A DNA stretch of 64,000 nt from Amycolatopsis marina (GCF_900111885.1 NZ_FOKG01000013.1:124001-188000), one strand, 5' to 3'. Shown: positions 8,329 through 16,942, counted from the stretch's first letter. Numbers and translations: made by a program. The notes: generated by a model from the letters alone, not told the origin.

Positions 8329-8583
8329 GTGGCTTATCGCATCGTGATGGACCCGCAGGTCCGCTCGCAGATCCGCACCGTTCCAGCCGAAACGTTGCCC
8401 CTACTGGCCGACGCGATGGGCGTCCTTGAACTGACCCCGTGGAACGGCCGCCCCTACAACGAGGCCGCCCCGGACAGCTGGATGCGGCAGCTCGACATCG
8501 CCGACGGCCGTGGGTTCATCACCTACCTGGTCCTTGACGATCAAGACCGAGTCGACGTGCTGAACGTAACCTGGCTCGGATAG
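8329..8583 (+). CDS. RelE/ParE-like toxin family protein
   Basis: An 84-residue protein with the ParE/RelE outline: N-terminal strand (MAYRIVMDPQ), helix pair with LPLLADAMGVLELTPWNGR, and a C-terminal beta sheet (MRQLDIADGRGFITYLVLDD, VDVLNVTWLG). RelE-type toxins cleave ribosome-bound mRNA and ParE-type poison gyrase; which applies cannot be read here. The family catalytic basic residues are few, so it could be an inactive or variant member. GTG start, seven bases after the upstream stop, indicates translational coupling. It is the last gene before the right island boundary. Confidence 0.68.
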   Translation: MAYRIVMDPQVRSQIRTVPAETLPLLADAMGVLELTPWNGRPYNEAAPDSWMRQLDIADGRGFITYLVLDDQDRVDVLNVTWLG

Positions 8584-8747
8584 CCAGCCCATCCGTCAGA
8601 CAGGCATCTCAAACCCACCCTTTTCCCTGCCTAATCGACGACAGATGACGCCATTTGAGAGTGATCGTCACCGGTTTGCCCTAACGAACATGCCAGGTCA
8701 TAGGTACTACTGCCCATCAGTCGGTGACAACGACAGACGTTCCGCGA

Positions 8748-8798
8748 TAAAGCGGTGTCGCAGGTTCGAATCCTGCCGGGGGCACGCAGGTCAGAGGC
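8748..8798 (+). repeat. Island right attachment repeat (tRNA-Arg 3' fragment)
   Basis: Right copy of the repeat and the displaced original tRNA 3' end. It lacks the D arm and 5' acceptor strand, so it is not a functional tRNA. It marks the junction with the host chromosome, where the decayed MFS gene begins 30 bases later. Confidence 0.88.
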
Positions 8799-8827
8799 TT
8801 GGTTACAACCTCCCGGGACGGGAGTCG

Positions 8828-9988
8828 CTACTTCTTCCTGAAGCCGACCATCGTTGTGATTGTCCCTAGACCTGCGAGAACACCGACGGCGGCGAAGGCG
8901 GTGTGGAAGCCGTCGAGGCCCGTTCCCGCGACGAGGACTGTCGCGACGACGGTGACGCCGAACAACGCGCCGATTTGCAGCGCGGGGACACAGAGCCCGA
9001 AACCGATTCCGGCGAGCAGGAACGCCGGAAGCAGGCCGATGAGGTAGTTGCCGTCGGCGGAGACCTGGGTGAGCCACACCATCGCGGTGGCCAGCAGAGT
9101 CAGACCGGTTGCCAGCATGCCCCGGACGCTCATGACGGCTGTGGGGCGACCTGCGGCGGATGCGGACACGAATTCGGTCAATGTCGTGGCCAGCCATGCG
9201 AGACCTGTTTGCCTTGGCGAGTAACCGAGTTCCTGCTGCATCAACAGCGCCCCGAGGAAGATTAACGAGAAGAACACACCGAAGGCGAGCAACGCGGTGA
9301 GGTTCACTGCGACGAGTGTGCGGTTCCTGAGCATTTTTCCCGGCACCAGCGGGGCGGGTGAACGCCTCTCGATCGACACGAACGCGGTCATCAGCACGCC
9401 TGCCGCGACAAACCACGCCAAGGTGGAGACCGAGGCCCATCCGTGGGTGGCGGCGTGGTGGAGTGCGTAGACGGATGTCAGCAGAGCACCGGTCACCGCG
9501 CTCGCTTCCGCGACGTCGAGCCGCCTGGAACGGCCACACGCGAAGATACCGAAGGCCCGGTTGCGTTCCCGCCCCTCCCGGAACGTGGCGGCCACCAGCG
9601 ACAGTGCGGCCGGCGCGATGCGTGCCCCGTCCAGTCCCTGGAGGCCGCGCGCGGTGATCAGCACGCCGCCGTGCTGCGCCAGGCCCGCCACGAGCGGCGC
9701 GGGGGTGAACAGGCTGAGGCCGGCGAGAAAGACGCGGCGTCGTCCCAGCAGGTCGGTCATCCTGCCGCCGACGAGGAGGAATCCGCCGGTGACCAGGCCG
9801 TAGGCGACGACCACCCCATTGCACGGTCCCTTGGTTGACGCCGAGGTCTCGCTGGATCGAGGGCAGGGCCACGTTCACGATGGCGATGTCGAGGTCCACC
9901 ATTGCCTGGTCCGCGCATGCCAGGCCAAGCACGAGCTTTTGGCGAGTATGCGCCGCCTTCCGGGCGCGACGGTGTGCACGAAGTTCAT
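8828..9988 (-). pseudogene. MFS drug exporter (EmrB/QacA, DHA2 type), decayed
   Basis: Remnant of a 14-TM drug/H+ antiporter that would normally have about 470 residues. The original start is probably the ATG at 9988 behind GGGAAG. Coding shifts frame near the AAAA at about 9940 (before KLVLGLACADQAMVDLDIAI), and again near 9815 (between LGVNQGTVQW and VVVAYGLVTGGFLLVGGRM). The rest is open to the stop at 8828, but segments are missing: GIFACG is followed at once by RSRRLDVAEAS, skipping the motif-C helix region, and CVPALQIGALFGVTVVAT lacks the usual following helix. Several independent lesions make loss of function clear. It abuts the island's right end and follows the SRPBCC gene by 28 bases. 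Confidence 0.85.
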
Positions 9989-10016
9989 GGCGGGCTTCCC
10001 TTCGACTCGTGGCGGA

Positions 10017-10511
10017 TCAGCGGTGGTAGCTCGGCATGGGCTGGCCGACGCCGGTGGTGATCAGCTGCGGCAGGCTCTTGGTGATGTAGAAGGTCCAGCC
10101 GGCCGAGCACGCTTCGAAGCAGGCGGATTCGGCCGAGGAGAGGCCCTCATGTGTGAAATGCACCGTCGTGCCCTGCTCCGTGACACCGATGTCGAAGACG
10201 ACGGTGGTGCCGGTCCACTCGTCGGGGTCGTCGACGAAGGTGAGCAGGGAGTCCACGCAGCGCCACACCATCCGCCTGCCCGGCACGACCTCGGTGAGCT
10301 GAAACCGGGCGAAACGGATGCCCTTCTTTGCTAGGGCGGTCTCACCGGCGTACTCGCAGTCGTCGGTGAAGACGAACTCATCGTGCAGGGCGGCCGAATG
10401 GCCGATGAGGTTCTCGCTCCACCACCCACGCACGTTGGTGACGGCCTCGAAGACCTCCTCCGGCGTCCGGTCGACGGTCATGGTGGCGGTCAGGTACTCG
10501 GTGTTCGACAT
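10017..10511 (-). CDS. SRPBCC/AHSA1-domain protein
   Basis: A 164-residue START-like fold protein. It begins YLTATMTVDRTPEEVFEAVT, has the GWWSENL motif typical of AHSA1-like ligand-binding proteins, and ends in a long amphipathic helix (CFEACSAGWTFYITKSLPQL). Such proteins bind small hydrophobic ligands or assist enzymes; no ligand is evident. It lies just downstream of an ECF42 sigma gene and is preceded by a close match to the ECF42 promoter (10548-10576), so it is the best candidate target of that sigma factor. ATG 10511 follows GAGAGAAG. Confidence 0.87.
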   Translation of the reverse strand: MSNTEYLTATMTVDRTPEEVFEAVTNVRGWWSENLIGHSAALHDEFVFTDDCEYAGETALAKKGIRFARFQLTEVVPGRRMVWRCVDSLLTFVDDPDEWTGTTVVFDIGVTEQGTTVHFTHEGLSSAESACFEACSAGWTFYITKSLPQLITTGVGQPMPSYHR

Positions 10512-10547
10512 GGGTTCTCACTTCTCTCGTTTGCCGGCATTTGCCCA

Positions 10548-10576
10548 CCGACGAAGGAGAACGCCCACGATCGACA
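10548..10576 (-). promoter_or_regulatory. Probable ECF42-type promoter of the SRPBCC gene
   Basis: On the minus strand: TGTCGA (10576-10571), 17 bases, then CGTC (10553-10550). ECF42 promoters characterised in Streptomyces, as I recall, have TGTCGA at -35 and CGA/TC at -10. Transcription would begin about 30 bases before the ATG at 10511. Confidence 0.65.
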
Positions 10577-10627
10577 TCGACGCTGAAGAAACTCGAGAAA
10601 AATCTACGACAGACGTGAACAAGCCGG

Positions 10628-11851
10628 TCAGAGGCTACAAAGACGTGCCTTCAGGTAACGCCGCTCGGCGTCGGTCGGCGCCAGTTCCAGCGCCTCCTCG
10701 TATGCCGTGGCTGCCTCGGTGAGGCGGCCGTCCCTGCGGAGGAGATCGGCCCGGGTGGCGGGCAGGAGGTAGTAGCCGTCGAGCCGGCCGGACTCGGCAA
10801 GCTCGTCGACGAGCGCGAGCCCCGTGGAGACGCCCTCAGCCATCGCTACGGCCACGGCGCGATTGAGGTCCACGACGGGAGACGGCGCCAGCCGTGCGAG
10901 CTCGGCGTAAAGTGCGGCGATCTGGGGCCAGTCGGTGGCGTCCGCGTCCGGAGCGGTGGTGTGACAGGCGGCTATCGCGGCCTGCACCTGGTACGGCCCG
11001 AAGCGCCGCGTGGCCAGTGCTTCGTCGAGTGTCGCGACCCCCTCGGCGATCAGCACGTGATCCCACTGGGACCGGTCCTGGTTCTCCAGCGTGACCAGGA
11101 CGCCGTCGACGGTGCGACTCGCACGACGGGCCTCCAGCAGCAACATCAACGCCAGCAGGCCGCGCACCTCGGGCTCGCCGGGCATCAGCCGGACGAGCGT
11201 CCGTGCCAGGTGAATCCCCTCGGCGGCCAGCGCCCTGCGCCCGTCCTGCTCGTCGTAGCCCTCGTTGAAGATCAGGTACAGCACCGCGAGGACAGCGGTC
11301 AGCCGGCGCGGCAGGAGCTCCGCGGGTGGGACCCGATACGGGATCCCTGCCTCGACGATCTTGCGCTTGGCACGCACCAGGCGTTGTGCCATGGTCGGCT
11401 CGGCAGTCAGGAACGCCTTGGCGATCTCACGCGTGCTCAATCCCGCCAGCGTGCGCAACGTGAGCGCGACGCGGGCCTGGAACGGCAGCGCCGGATGACA
11501 GCACGTGAAGATCAGCCGCAGCCGCTCGTCCGGAATCTCCTCCGACGTGGACTCGATCGGCACCCGCTCCAGCACAGCGAGCTGCCGCACCTTCGCCGCG
11601 CCCTTCGTGTCCCGCCGCAGCTGGTCGATCGCCCGGTGACGGGCCGCGGTCGTGAGCCACGCACCCGGACTGGACGGAACACCGTCGCGCGTCCACTTCG
11701 CCAACGCGGCGGCGAACGCCTCCTGCGCGCAGTCCTCTGCCAGGTCCCAGTTCCCGGTCAGCCCGATCAGCGTGGCGACCACCTGGCCCCACTCGTCCCG
11801 ATACGCCGCGTCGACCGCGGCACGAACCGTCTCCGGCGCGGTCACTCCCAT
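10628..11851 (-). CDS. ECF42-type RNA polymerase sigma factor with C-terminal extension
   Basis: A 407-residue extracytoplasmic-function sigma factor, about twice the usual ECF length. Sigma2 (about 10-80) has the CAQEAFAAALAKW motif; sigma4 (about 120-180) contains LAGLSTREIAKAFLTAEPTM. The long C-terminal part (from about 190, RRLTAVLAVLYLIFNEGYDE) matches the DUF6596 region of ECF42 and ends in TPR-like helices (AATAYEEALELAPTDAERRY). In this group the extension, rather than an anti-sigma factor, is thought to control activity. ATG 11851 overlaps the 3' end of the DGPF gene by 10 bases, so the two are co-translated. The gene ends 116 bases before its probable target gene. Confidence 0.92.
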   Translation of the reverse strand: MGVTAPETVRAAVDAAYRDEWGQVVATLIGLTGNWDLAEDCAQEAFAAALAKWTRDGVPSSPGAWLTTAARHRAIDQLRRDTKGAAKVRQLAVLERVPIESTSEEIPDERLRLIFTCCHPALPFQARVALTLRTLAGLSTREIAKAFLTAEPTMAQRLVRAKRKIVEAGIPYRVPPAELLPRRLTAVLAVLYLIFNEGYDEQDGRRALAAEGIHLARTLVRLMPGEPEVRGLLALMLLLEARRASRTVDGVLVTLENQDRSQWDHVLIAEGVATLDEALATRRFGPYQVQAAIAACHTTAPDADATDWPQIAALYAELARLAPSPVVDLNRAVAVAMAEGVSTGLALVDELAESGRLDGYYLLPATRADLLRRDGRLTEAATAYEEALELAPTDAERRYLKARLCSL

Positions 11852-12177
11852 ACGGGGCGGACCTCGATACAACCCCGGCTCGCGTAGGGGTGCAGCGCCG
11901 CGAGCGCGAGCGCGTCGTCGAGATCGGCACACTCGACGATGTCGATACCGCCCACGAAGTCCTTCGTCTCCGCGAACGGGCCGTCGGACACCATCGTCTC
12001 GCCCTCCCGGACGCGGACTGTCGTCGCGGCCGCCACCGGCCGCAGCCGCGCGCCGCCGAGGGTGCCTCCCCGCCGGTCCACCTCCGCGTCGTACGCCTGG
12101 AACGCCGGGTCCGCCCTTATCTCCTCCATGGACGGCGACGTCTTCTCGTCGTCACAGATCAGGAACACGTACTTCAT
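11842..12177 (-). CDS. YCII-domain DGPF protein, ECF42 partner
   Basis: A 111-residue YCII-related protein starting MKYVFLICDDEKTSPSMEEI. The family signature DGPFAETK is at about 73-80, followed by FVGGIDIVECADLDDALALA. DGPF proteins are almost always encoded beside ECF42 sigma factors and are their usual regulon members; biochemical function is not established, though YCII folds resemble small isomerases/dioxygenases. ATG 12177 begins the conserved MKYVF strand. No TGTCGA box was seen directly upstream, so expression of this operon may differ from that of the SRPBCC gene. Confidence 0.9.
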   Translation of the reverse strand: MKYVFLICDDEKTSPSMEEIRADPAFQAYDAEVDRRGGTLGGARLRPVAAATTVRVREGETMVSDGPFAETKDFVGGIDIVECADLDDALALAALHPYASRGCIEVRPVWE

Positions 12178-12330
12178 GGACTCACATGATGCCCGAACCG
12201 GCGCAGGCGTGATCGGCACTGCGGGAATCAACTCATCTGGGTCGCAGACGGCGGCGCGCCCAGCCAGCACCCGGAATCACCGCGTGGGAACGCCCTGCTT
12301 CTTCGACCCGTCTCGGCCGTCGGTCTCGTT

Positions 12331-12822
12331 CTACCGAGACTCCGCTAACCCGGCGATCACACCGGCCAGTTCGCCCTTCGGACCCACCCCGAACCCGGCG
12401 GACCCCGAACGAACGATCCGCTCGGGCACCACATCAGCCAGTCCGTAGTACACGGCGCCATTCTTGGTGGACACACTCAACGGGCTGCGTTCCCGGACAA
12501 AGTTGGTTCGTGGGTCGGGCTCCTCCGCCAACTCGGCCCAGCGGGCCAGTTCCAGCCGGACGATTCCCTCGACCACTGGAACGTCCTCGGGGAACGTCCC
12601 AGTCACCGTGGGGCGCGTGACGACGACGACCGCAGCGATTTCCCCTGTTCCCGCAGCCACCTTCAACTCGATGTAGCCCGCGTTCGGGCCGCCGTCGCGC
12701 TGCTCGAAGTAGCAGTACAGGCCCTGGACATCGGGGCCGAACCTGAGCGAAAGCGGGAGATAGTCGTCCGTCTCGTCCAGCAGATCGGCCGCGGAGGATA
12801 TCCCCGTCACGGTCACCGGCAT
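12331..12822 (-). CDS. Probable immunity protein of the ALF-repeat toxin
   Basis: A 163-residue, acidic, soluble protein with no signal peptide and no recognised family. It looks like a mixed alpha/beta fold (LPLSLRFGPDVQGLYCYFEQ; GYIELKVAAGTGEIAAVVVV; GVGPKGELAGVIAGLAESR). It starts 10 bases after the stop of the giant secreted toxin, the usual position of a cognate immunity gene, and its lack of export signal fits protection in the cytoplasm. Start ATG 12822 gives the strand-like MPVTVTG. Immunity function is inferred from position, size and acidity, not from homology. Confidence 0.65.
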   Translation of the reverse strand: MPVTVTGISSAADLLDETDDYLPLSLRFGPDVQGLYCYFEQRDGGPNAGYIELKVAAGTGEIAAVVVVTRPTVTGTFPEDVPVVEGIVRLELARWAELAEEPDPRTNFVRERSPLSVSTKNGAVYYGLADVVPERIVRSGSAGFGVGPKGELAGVIAGLAESR

Positions 12823-12832
12823 CGTTTCACCT

Positions 12833-15800
12833 CTACTTCTTGCCCACCCACCGCGCATGGTAAACCGCAGGCAGCATGCCTTCCTCCCGCGGTGGGCCGA
12901 TCTTGAGCTCCCAGCCCTCGGAGACGAATATCTCGTCGAACTTGGGCGCCCCGTTCTCATACGCCTTGGACAATGCCTTGCGCAACGTGCCCAGCTCCCA
13001 GTGCATCTGTACATTCCTCAGCTCCGGGCGTACCGCCTTGCCGTTGAGAAATTCCTCGATGTGCTTGGTGCCGTTCGGATGCATCCAGACCTTGAGGCCG
13101 TTCTCCAACTCGAACTCGAAATTCCTCGGCAGCTTCGTCCCCGGATAGAAGTCATCCGTGGCCTTCATGAACTTGTACACGGTGTTGACGAGGCAATTGT
13201 GCACCAACAACTGGGCGTCGCTGATGTAGTAGTTGTGGTCGCCTTCGACTTCGAAGTTGTACACCGTGGTAGGTCCTGCCGACCGGGTGATCCGCTCGAT
13301 CATCGGCCGCGCGCCGGTCAACGACTCCAGCCGGTCGCCCGGTTTCAGCCCGCCAGCTTCCACCCAACCACGGTTCACAGCCCAGAACGGGTGCTGAGGG
13401 GTGACCTGAATATCCACACCGCCCGCTGTGATCGTCAGGATCTCGTCCGCCTTCTTGGAAAACAGGCCGACGACCTGACGCAGCTGTGGTTGGCCAGTTG
13501 TCGTGCTGCGGGCCCAGACCCGATCCCCAACCTGGACCTGCTCGATCGGCTTCGCCCCGGCACTCGTGGCGACCGGCGCGCCTGCCGGAAAGCAGTTGCA
13601 GTCGCTGAGATTGTCCACCCGGTTGAGCAGGTTGCGCGCGGTCTGGCTCTTCTCGAGAAACCGGGCGATGCCGCCTGCCACCTTGGCGATGGCACCGCCA
13701 ACCTGGGGCAGCTTCGCCAATATCAACAGCAGCGATCCCGCGTTCACGACCGTCCACAAGCAACTGACGATGTCGCCTTCGCCGAAGCATTTCCGCGCAT
13801 CCTCGACACCGATCAGCTCGAGCAGGATGTCGGCGCCGTTCTCCTTGATGAAGTCGAGAATGCCCTTGTTGGCGGCCTCGATCGCCTCCTTGTACTGCTG
13901 AAGCAGCTCTTGCCCACCCGCAGCGAGAAGCAGCTCTTCCTCTTCCGGCGTCAACTCCGCCTTGCCCGCGCCGTCGCCCGAGTTGGCCGCCTGCTCGGCG
14001 CGGCGTTGCTGCTCGGCCTGGCGTGCGGCCTCTTCGGCCCGATCCGCCGCCTTCCCCGCCTCGACGGCACTGGCGAAGGCGTTCTTCGCCGCTTCCGCCG
14101 CTGCGATGGCGTGCTGCTCGGCGCTGGCCGCGGCGGCTTCGGCCGCGGTGGCGTCGCTCTCCGCTCGGGTGGCGGCGTTGCGCGCCGCCGCGGCATCGGC
14201 CTCGGCAGCGGACGCGGCGGAACGTGCGGCGGCAGCGTCCTGTTCGGCGGCAGCGGCCGACCGGCCGGCGATCGCCGCGTCCTGGGCCGCGGCGTTCGCG
14301 GCCCGGCGGGCCAATCTCGCGTCCTCCTGTGCCTGGGCGTCGGCCTGGTTGGCTCGGGCAGCGGCGGCACGGGCGGCGGCGCCATCGGCCGCTGCTTCCG
14401 CGGCTGCCTGCTGTGCTTCGGCGGCAGAGCGGGCTGCCGCCGCCGAGGACGCGGACGCGGCCGCTGCCGCGTCGTACGCGGGTTTGACCTCGGCTGCGGC
14501 ACGGTCGGCCGCTTCCTGGGCCAGACGAGCGGCTTCCAGCGCCTCCGTGGCCCGCTGCTGGGCGGCAGCTGCCTGTTCGGCACCCACCTGCCTGGCCTGG
14601 GCGGCCACCAGCAGCACGAAGTCCGCGCCGATGTCGTCGTCGGTGAACGGTGCGACCACCACGACGGCGGTGTCCGCCGGAGCAGTGATGGCCTTCGACG
14701 ATTCCCTGGCAGCGGTCGACGCGCGCAACGCCAGGTCCGCCTGGGTGGCCGCCGCGACCGCCTCGGACGCAGCCGCGTCCGCCTCGGCCTTCGTCCGCTC
14801 GGCGGCCATGAACGACCGCATCGCCTCGGCCGCCGCCTGCTGCGCCAGATTGCGCGCGGTCCGTGCCGCCTCGGCGGCCTTGGCCTCGTTCGCCGTGGCA
14901 TCCGCGGCGGCGGAGTTGGCGCGCAGCGCCGCGGCATGGGTGGCAGCGGCTTCGGCTTCGGCCTGGTTCGCCGCGGCGTTGGCGCGGGCGGCTGCGGCGC
15001 GAGCCTCCTCGGCGGCAGCACGGGCGCGGGCCGCGGCACGGGTGGCCTCGGTGGCGGCTCCGCGTGCCCCCGCCGCTGCCCCGGTCGCGGTGTTGGCCGC
15101 GGCACGGGCGTTGCCCGCGGCAGTCCGCGCGGTGGTGGCGTCGCCCCTGGCGGCGATCGCCGCGTCGCGGGCGGTCGCCTCGTGCGCGGTGCCGCGCCCG
15201 GCGGCGGCCATCGCGTCCATGGCCGCGGCACGGGCGTCCGCGGCGCGCTGCGCGCGCTCGGCGGCGTGGGCACTGTCGCGAGCAGCCGCGGCGTTGCCCT
15301 CCTCGGCTCGCGCGTTAGTCTCGGCCTGGGCTGCGATCCCGTCCTGGGCCTCGGCACGCTGCCGTGCGCTCGCGGCGATGGCCGCCTGCGTGTCGGCCTC
15401 TCCCCTGGCCGCGCGGGCCACTGCGGCCTGGCTTTCGGCGCGCTGCCGCGCGGCGGCGGCATTGGCGCGTTCACGTTCGGCCACGGCCCGCGCCGCGGCG
15501 GCCTTCTCGGCTTCCCGCTCCGCGGTGACGCGGTGCTGACGGGTACGTTCGGCAGCTGCCCAGGCTTCCGCCTCGGCGGCCTCGGCTGCTTGGCGAGCGG
15601 CCTTCGTTCGCGCCGCCGCGTCCTTGGCTGCGCCGGCTTGGATCCGCGCGGCCTCGGCAAGGTCGGCTGCCGCCGCCGCATGCTCCTCGGCGTGCGTTCG
15701 CCACTTGCGGGCCTGCTCGGCGTGCCGTTCCGCGCGCTCCTGCGCGTTGCGCGCCTGGTCGGTGTGTGCGGTCGCGTCGATCGCGTGCGACGCGGTCTGG

Positions 15801-16942
15801 ACGGCGGCCACCGCGGCGTCGGCGGCCGCGGCCATGCCCTGTGCCATCTGCGCCCACTGCGTGCCGTACGGCATCCCGGTGTCGACCAGCACGTCCGCTT
15901 GGACCTGGGCCTGAACCGCGGCCTGCCGCGCGTCCGCGGCCGCGGCCCCCGCGTTGCTCAGCTGGCGGGCGACCTCTGCCTTGACCGCGTTGAAGGAGTC
16001 CGGCGGGTGCTGACCGCCCGCGGTGTTCGCGGCGAGAATCTGCTCGGCCCTGCGGGCCTCGTTGCCCGCCAGGATCAGCGCGTTGGACGAGCGCTGCAGC
16101 GCGTTGACGCCGTCGCCGTGCTCGATGAGCAGGACGCGCCGCGCCTCGTTCGCCCGTGCGGAACGCTGCGCCAGCTCGGAGAGCTTTTCGGCGGCCTCCT
16201 GGCGAGCGCGTTCGTCGGCCAGGAACTGTTCCCGCGCCGCGGCGTCGGCTCTGGCGGCATCCAGGTAGCCGGTGGCGAGGAACTGGGCGATCGCCGCATC
16301 TCCCGCGTCGAGAGCGACCTGGGCGGCGCGCTTGACCTCGGGGCCACCCGCACCGACCAGCATCTGCACACGGGCCCGGTTCCGGTCGGCCAGATCCTCC
16401 GCGCGCTGTGTCGTCGCCGCATCGCGCTGCTCGGCGATTTCCTTGCCATAGGCCAGGAACTGGGCCCGATCGACATCACTGCCCGCGAGCACGCGGTCGA
16501 CCTCGGCTCGCAGATAGGGCCCGCCGGTTCCGCGCAACGGCTCGATGGCCGCGAGGTTCTGCCGCGCGGTCTCCGCCTTGCGCGCTTCGGCCCGCTGCTG
16601 CGCCTCCCGCAGCCCGGTGTTGAGGAATGCAAGGATCTCGGCACGGCCACCCTTTAATGCCTCGGCGGCGGCTTCCCGAACCTCGACGTCCTCGGCCAGT
16701 TCCGCGTTGTCCGCCACCAGCTGCCGGAGCCTCGGGTCGCCGGTGTCGGGCACTCCCGTCGTGCCGTCCCACTCCTCGTAAGGATCCGGTGGCATCGGCC
16801 GCGGCGCCGAATCGTCCTGCGCGGTGGCCAGCTCCGCGGCGAGGTTCTGCCGCGGGCCAGCCGTCGGTTGCTGGACCAATGTCACGAGTAGCGCGACCGC
16901 GAGCAGCGCCACCCAGACCCGACGCACAGCGCTGAAATTCAT
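12833..16942 (-). CDS. Secreted ALF-repeat polymorphic toxin with Hint autoprotease
   Basis: A 1369-residue exported protein. A signal peptide (VWVALLAVALLVTLVQQPTA) is followed by ALF repeats (RAEILAFLNTGLREAQ, RAQFLAYGKEIAEQ, AIAQFLATGYLDAAR), then about 700 residues of alanine-rich coiled coil broken once by FTDDDIGADFVLLVAAQARQ. Next is a hydrophobic stretch (IVSCLWTVVNAGSLLLILAK), a Hint domain at about 1116-1250 (starts NCFPAGAPVAT, has TPQHPFW and ends LLVHNC), and a 119-residue tip. Hint domains cut themselves to free the toxin. The tip has PGTKLPRNFEFE, VWMHPNGTKHIEEF and WELKIGPPREEG; I cannot name its class. ATG 16942 has GGGGGAG upstream. A longer frame to 17047 lacks a ribosome site. 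Confidence 0.88.
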   Translation of the reverse strand: MNFSAVRRVWVALLAVALLVTLVQQPTAGPRQNLAAELATAQDDSAPRPMPPDPYEEWDGTTGVPDTGDPRLRQLVADNAELAEDVEVREAAAEALKGGRAEILAFLNTGLREAQQRAEARKAETARQNLAAIEPLRGTGGPYLRAEVDRVLAGSDVDRAQFLAYGKEIAEQRDAATTQRAEDLADRNRARVQMLVGAGGPEVKRAAQVALDAGDAAIAQFLATGYLDAARADAAAREQFLADERARQEAAEKLSELAQRSARANEARRVLLIEHGDGVNALQRSSNALILAGNEARRAEQILAANTAGGQHPPDSFNAVKAEVARQLSNAGAAAADARQAAVQAQVQADVLVDTGMPYGTQWAQMAQGMAAAADAAVAAVQTASHAIDATAHTDQARNAQERAERHAEQARKWRTHAEEHAAAAADLAEAARIQAGAAKDAAARTKAARQAAEAAEAEAWAAAERTRQHRVTAEREAEKAAAARAVAERERANAAAARQRAESQAAVARAARGEADTQAAIAASARQRAEAQDGIAAQAETNARAEEGNAAAARDSAHAAERAQRAADARAAAMDAMAAAGRGTAHEATARDAAIAARGDATTARTAAGNARAAANTATGAAAGARGAATEATRAAARARAAAEEARAAAARANAAANQAEAEAAATHAAALRANSAAADATANEAKAAEAARTARNLAQQAAAEAMRSFMAAERTKAEADAAASEAVAAATQADLALRASTAARESSKAITAPADTAVVVVAPFTDDDIGADFVLLVAAQARQVGAEQAAAAQQRATEALEAARLAQEAADRAAAEVKPAYDAAAAASASSAAAARSAAEAQQAAAEAAADGAAARAAAARANQADAQAQEDARLARRAANAAAQDAAIAGRSAAAAEQDAAAARSAASAAEADAAAARNAATRAESDATAAEAAAASAEQHAIAAAEAAKNAFASAVEAGKAADRAEEAARQAEQQRRAEQAANSGDGAGKAELTPEEEELLLAAGGQELLQQYKEAIEAANKGILDFIKENGADILLELIGVEDARKCFGEGDIVSCLWTVVNAGSLLLILAKLPQVGGAIAKVAGGIARFLEKSQTARNLLNRVDNLSDCNCFPAGAPVATSAGAKPIEQVQVGDRVWARSTTTGQPQLRQVVGLFSKKADEILTITAGGVDIQVTPQHPFWAVNRGWVEAGGLKPGDRLESLTGARPMIERITRSAGPTTVYNFEVEGDHNYYISDAQLLVHNCLVNTVYKFMKATDDFYPGTKLPRNFEFELENGLKVWMHPNGTKHIEEFLNGKAVRPELRNVQMHWELGTLRKALSKAYENGAPKFDEIFVSEGWELKIGPPREEGMLPAVYHARWVGKK

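Larger units (their letters stand above)
4230..8798. mobile_element. tRNA-Arg-targeted genomic island, integrase-less remnant
   Basis: A 4.5-kb segment between two near-identical copies of the tRNA-Arg 3' end, the standard footprint of site-specific integration into a tRNA gene. The interior is visibly richer in A and T than the flanks, with codon use to match (for example 4922-6232). It carries two unrecognised genes, a DUF6338-type membrane protein, and a DUF6247/ParE-like pair. No integrase, excisionase, relaxase or replication gene is visible, so it cannot move by itself; it is either a deletion remnant of an AICE or prophage, or a satellite needing a helper. Confidence 0.8.

Noticed and set aside
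8631..9932. Minus-strand frame of about 430 residues running through the tRNA fragment
   Set aside because: Only its first 40 residues are transporter-like; the rest is Arg/Pro/Gly-rich shadow and ends in APGRIRTCDT, the known mistranslation of a tRNA 3' end. The transporter continues in another frame.
12857..16657. Very long + strand open frames (also 13962-15539) opposite the ALF toxin gene
   Set aside because: They are antisense to an alanine-rich, GCG/GCC-dominated coiled coil, which leaves all frames open. No start, ribosome site or domain supports them, while the minus strand encodes a signal peptide, ALF repeats and a Hint domain.
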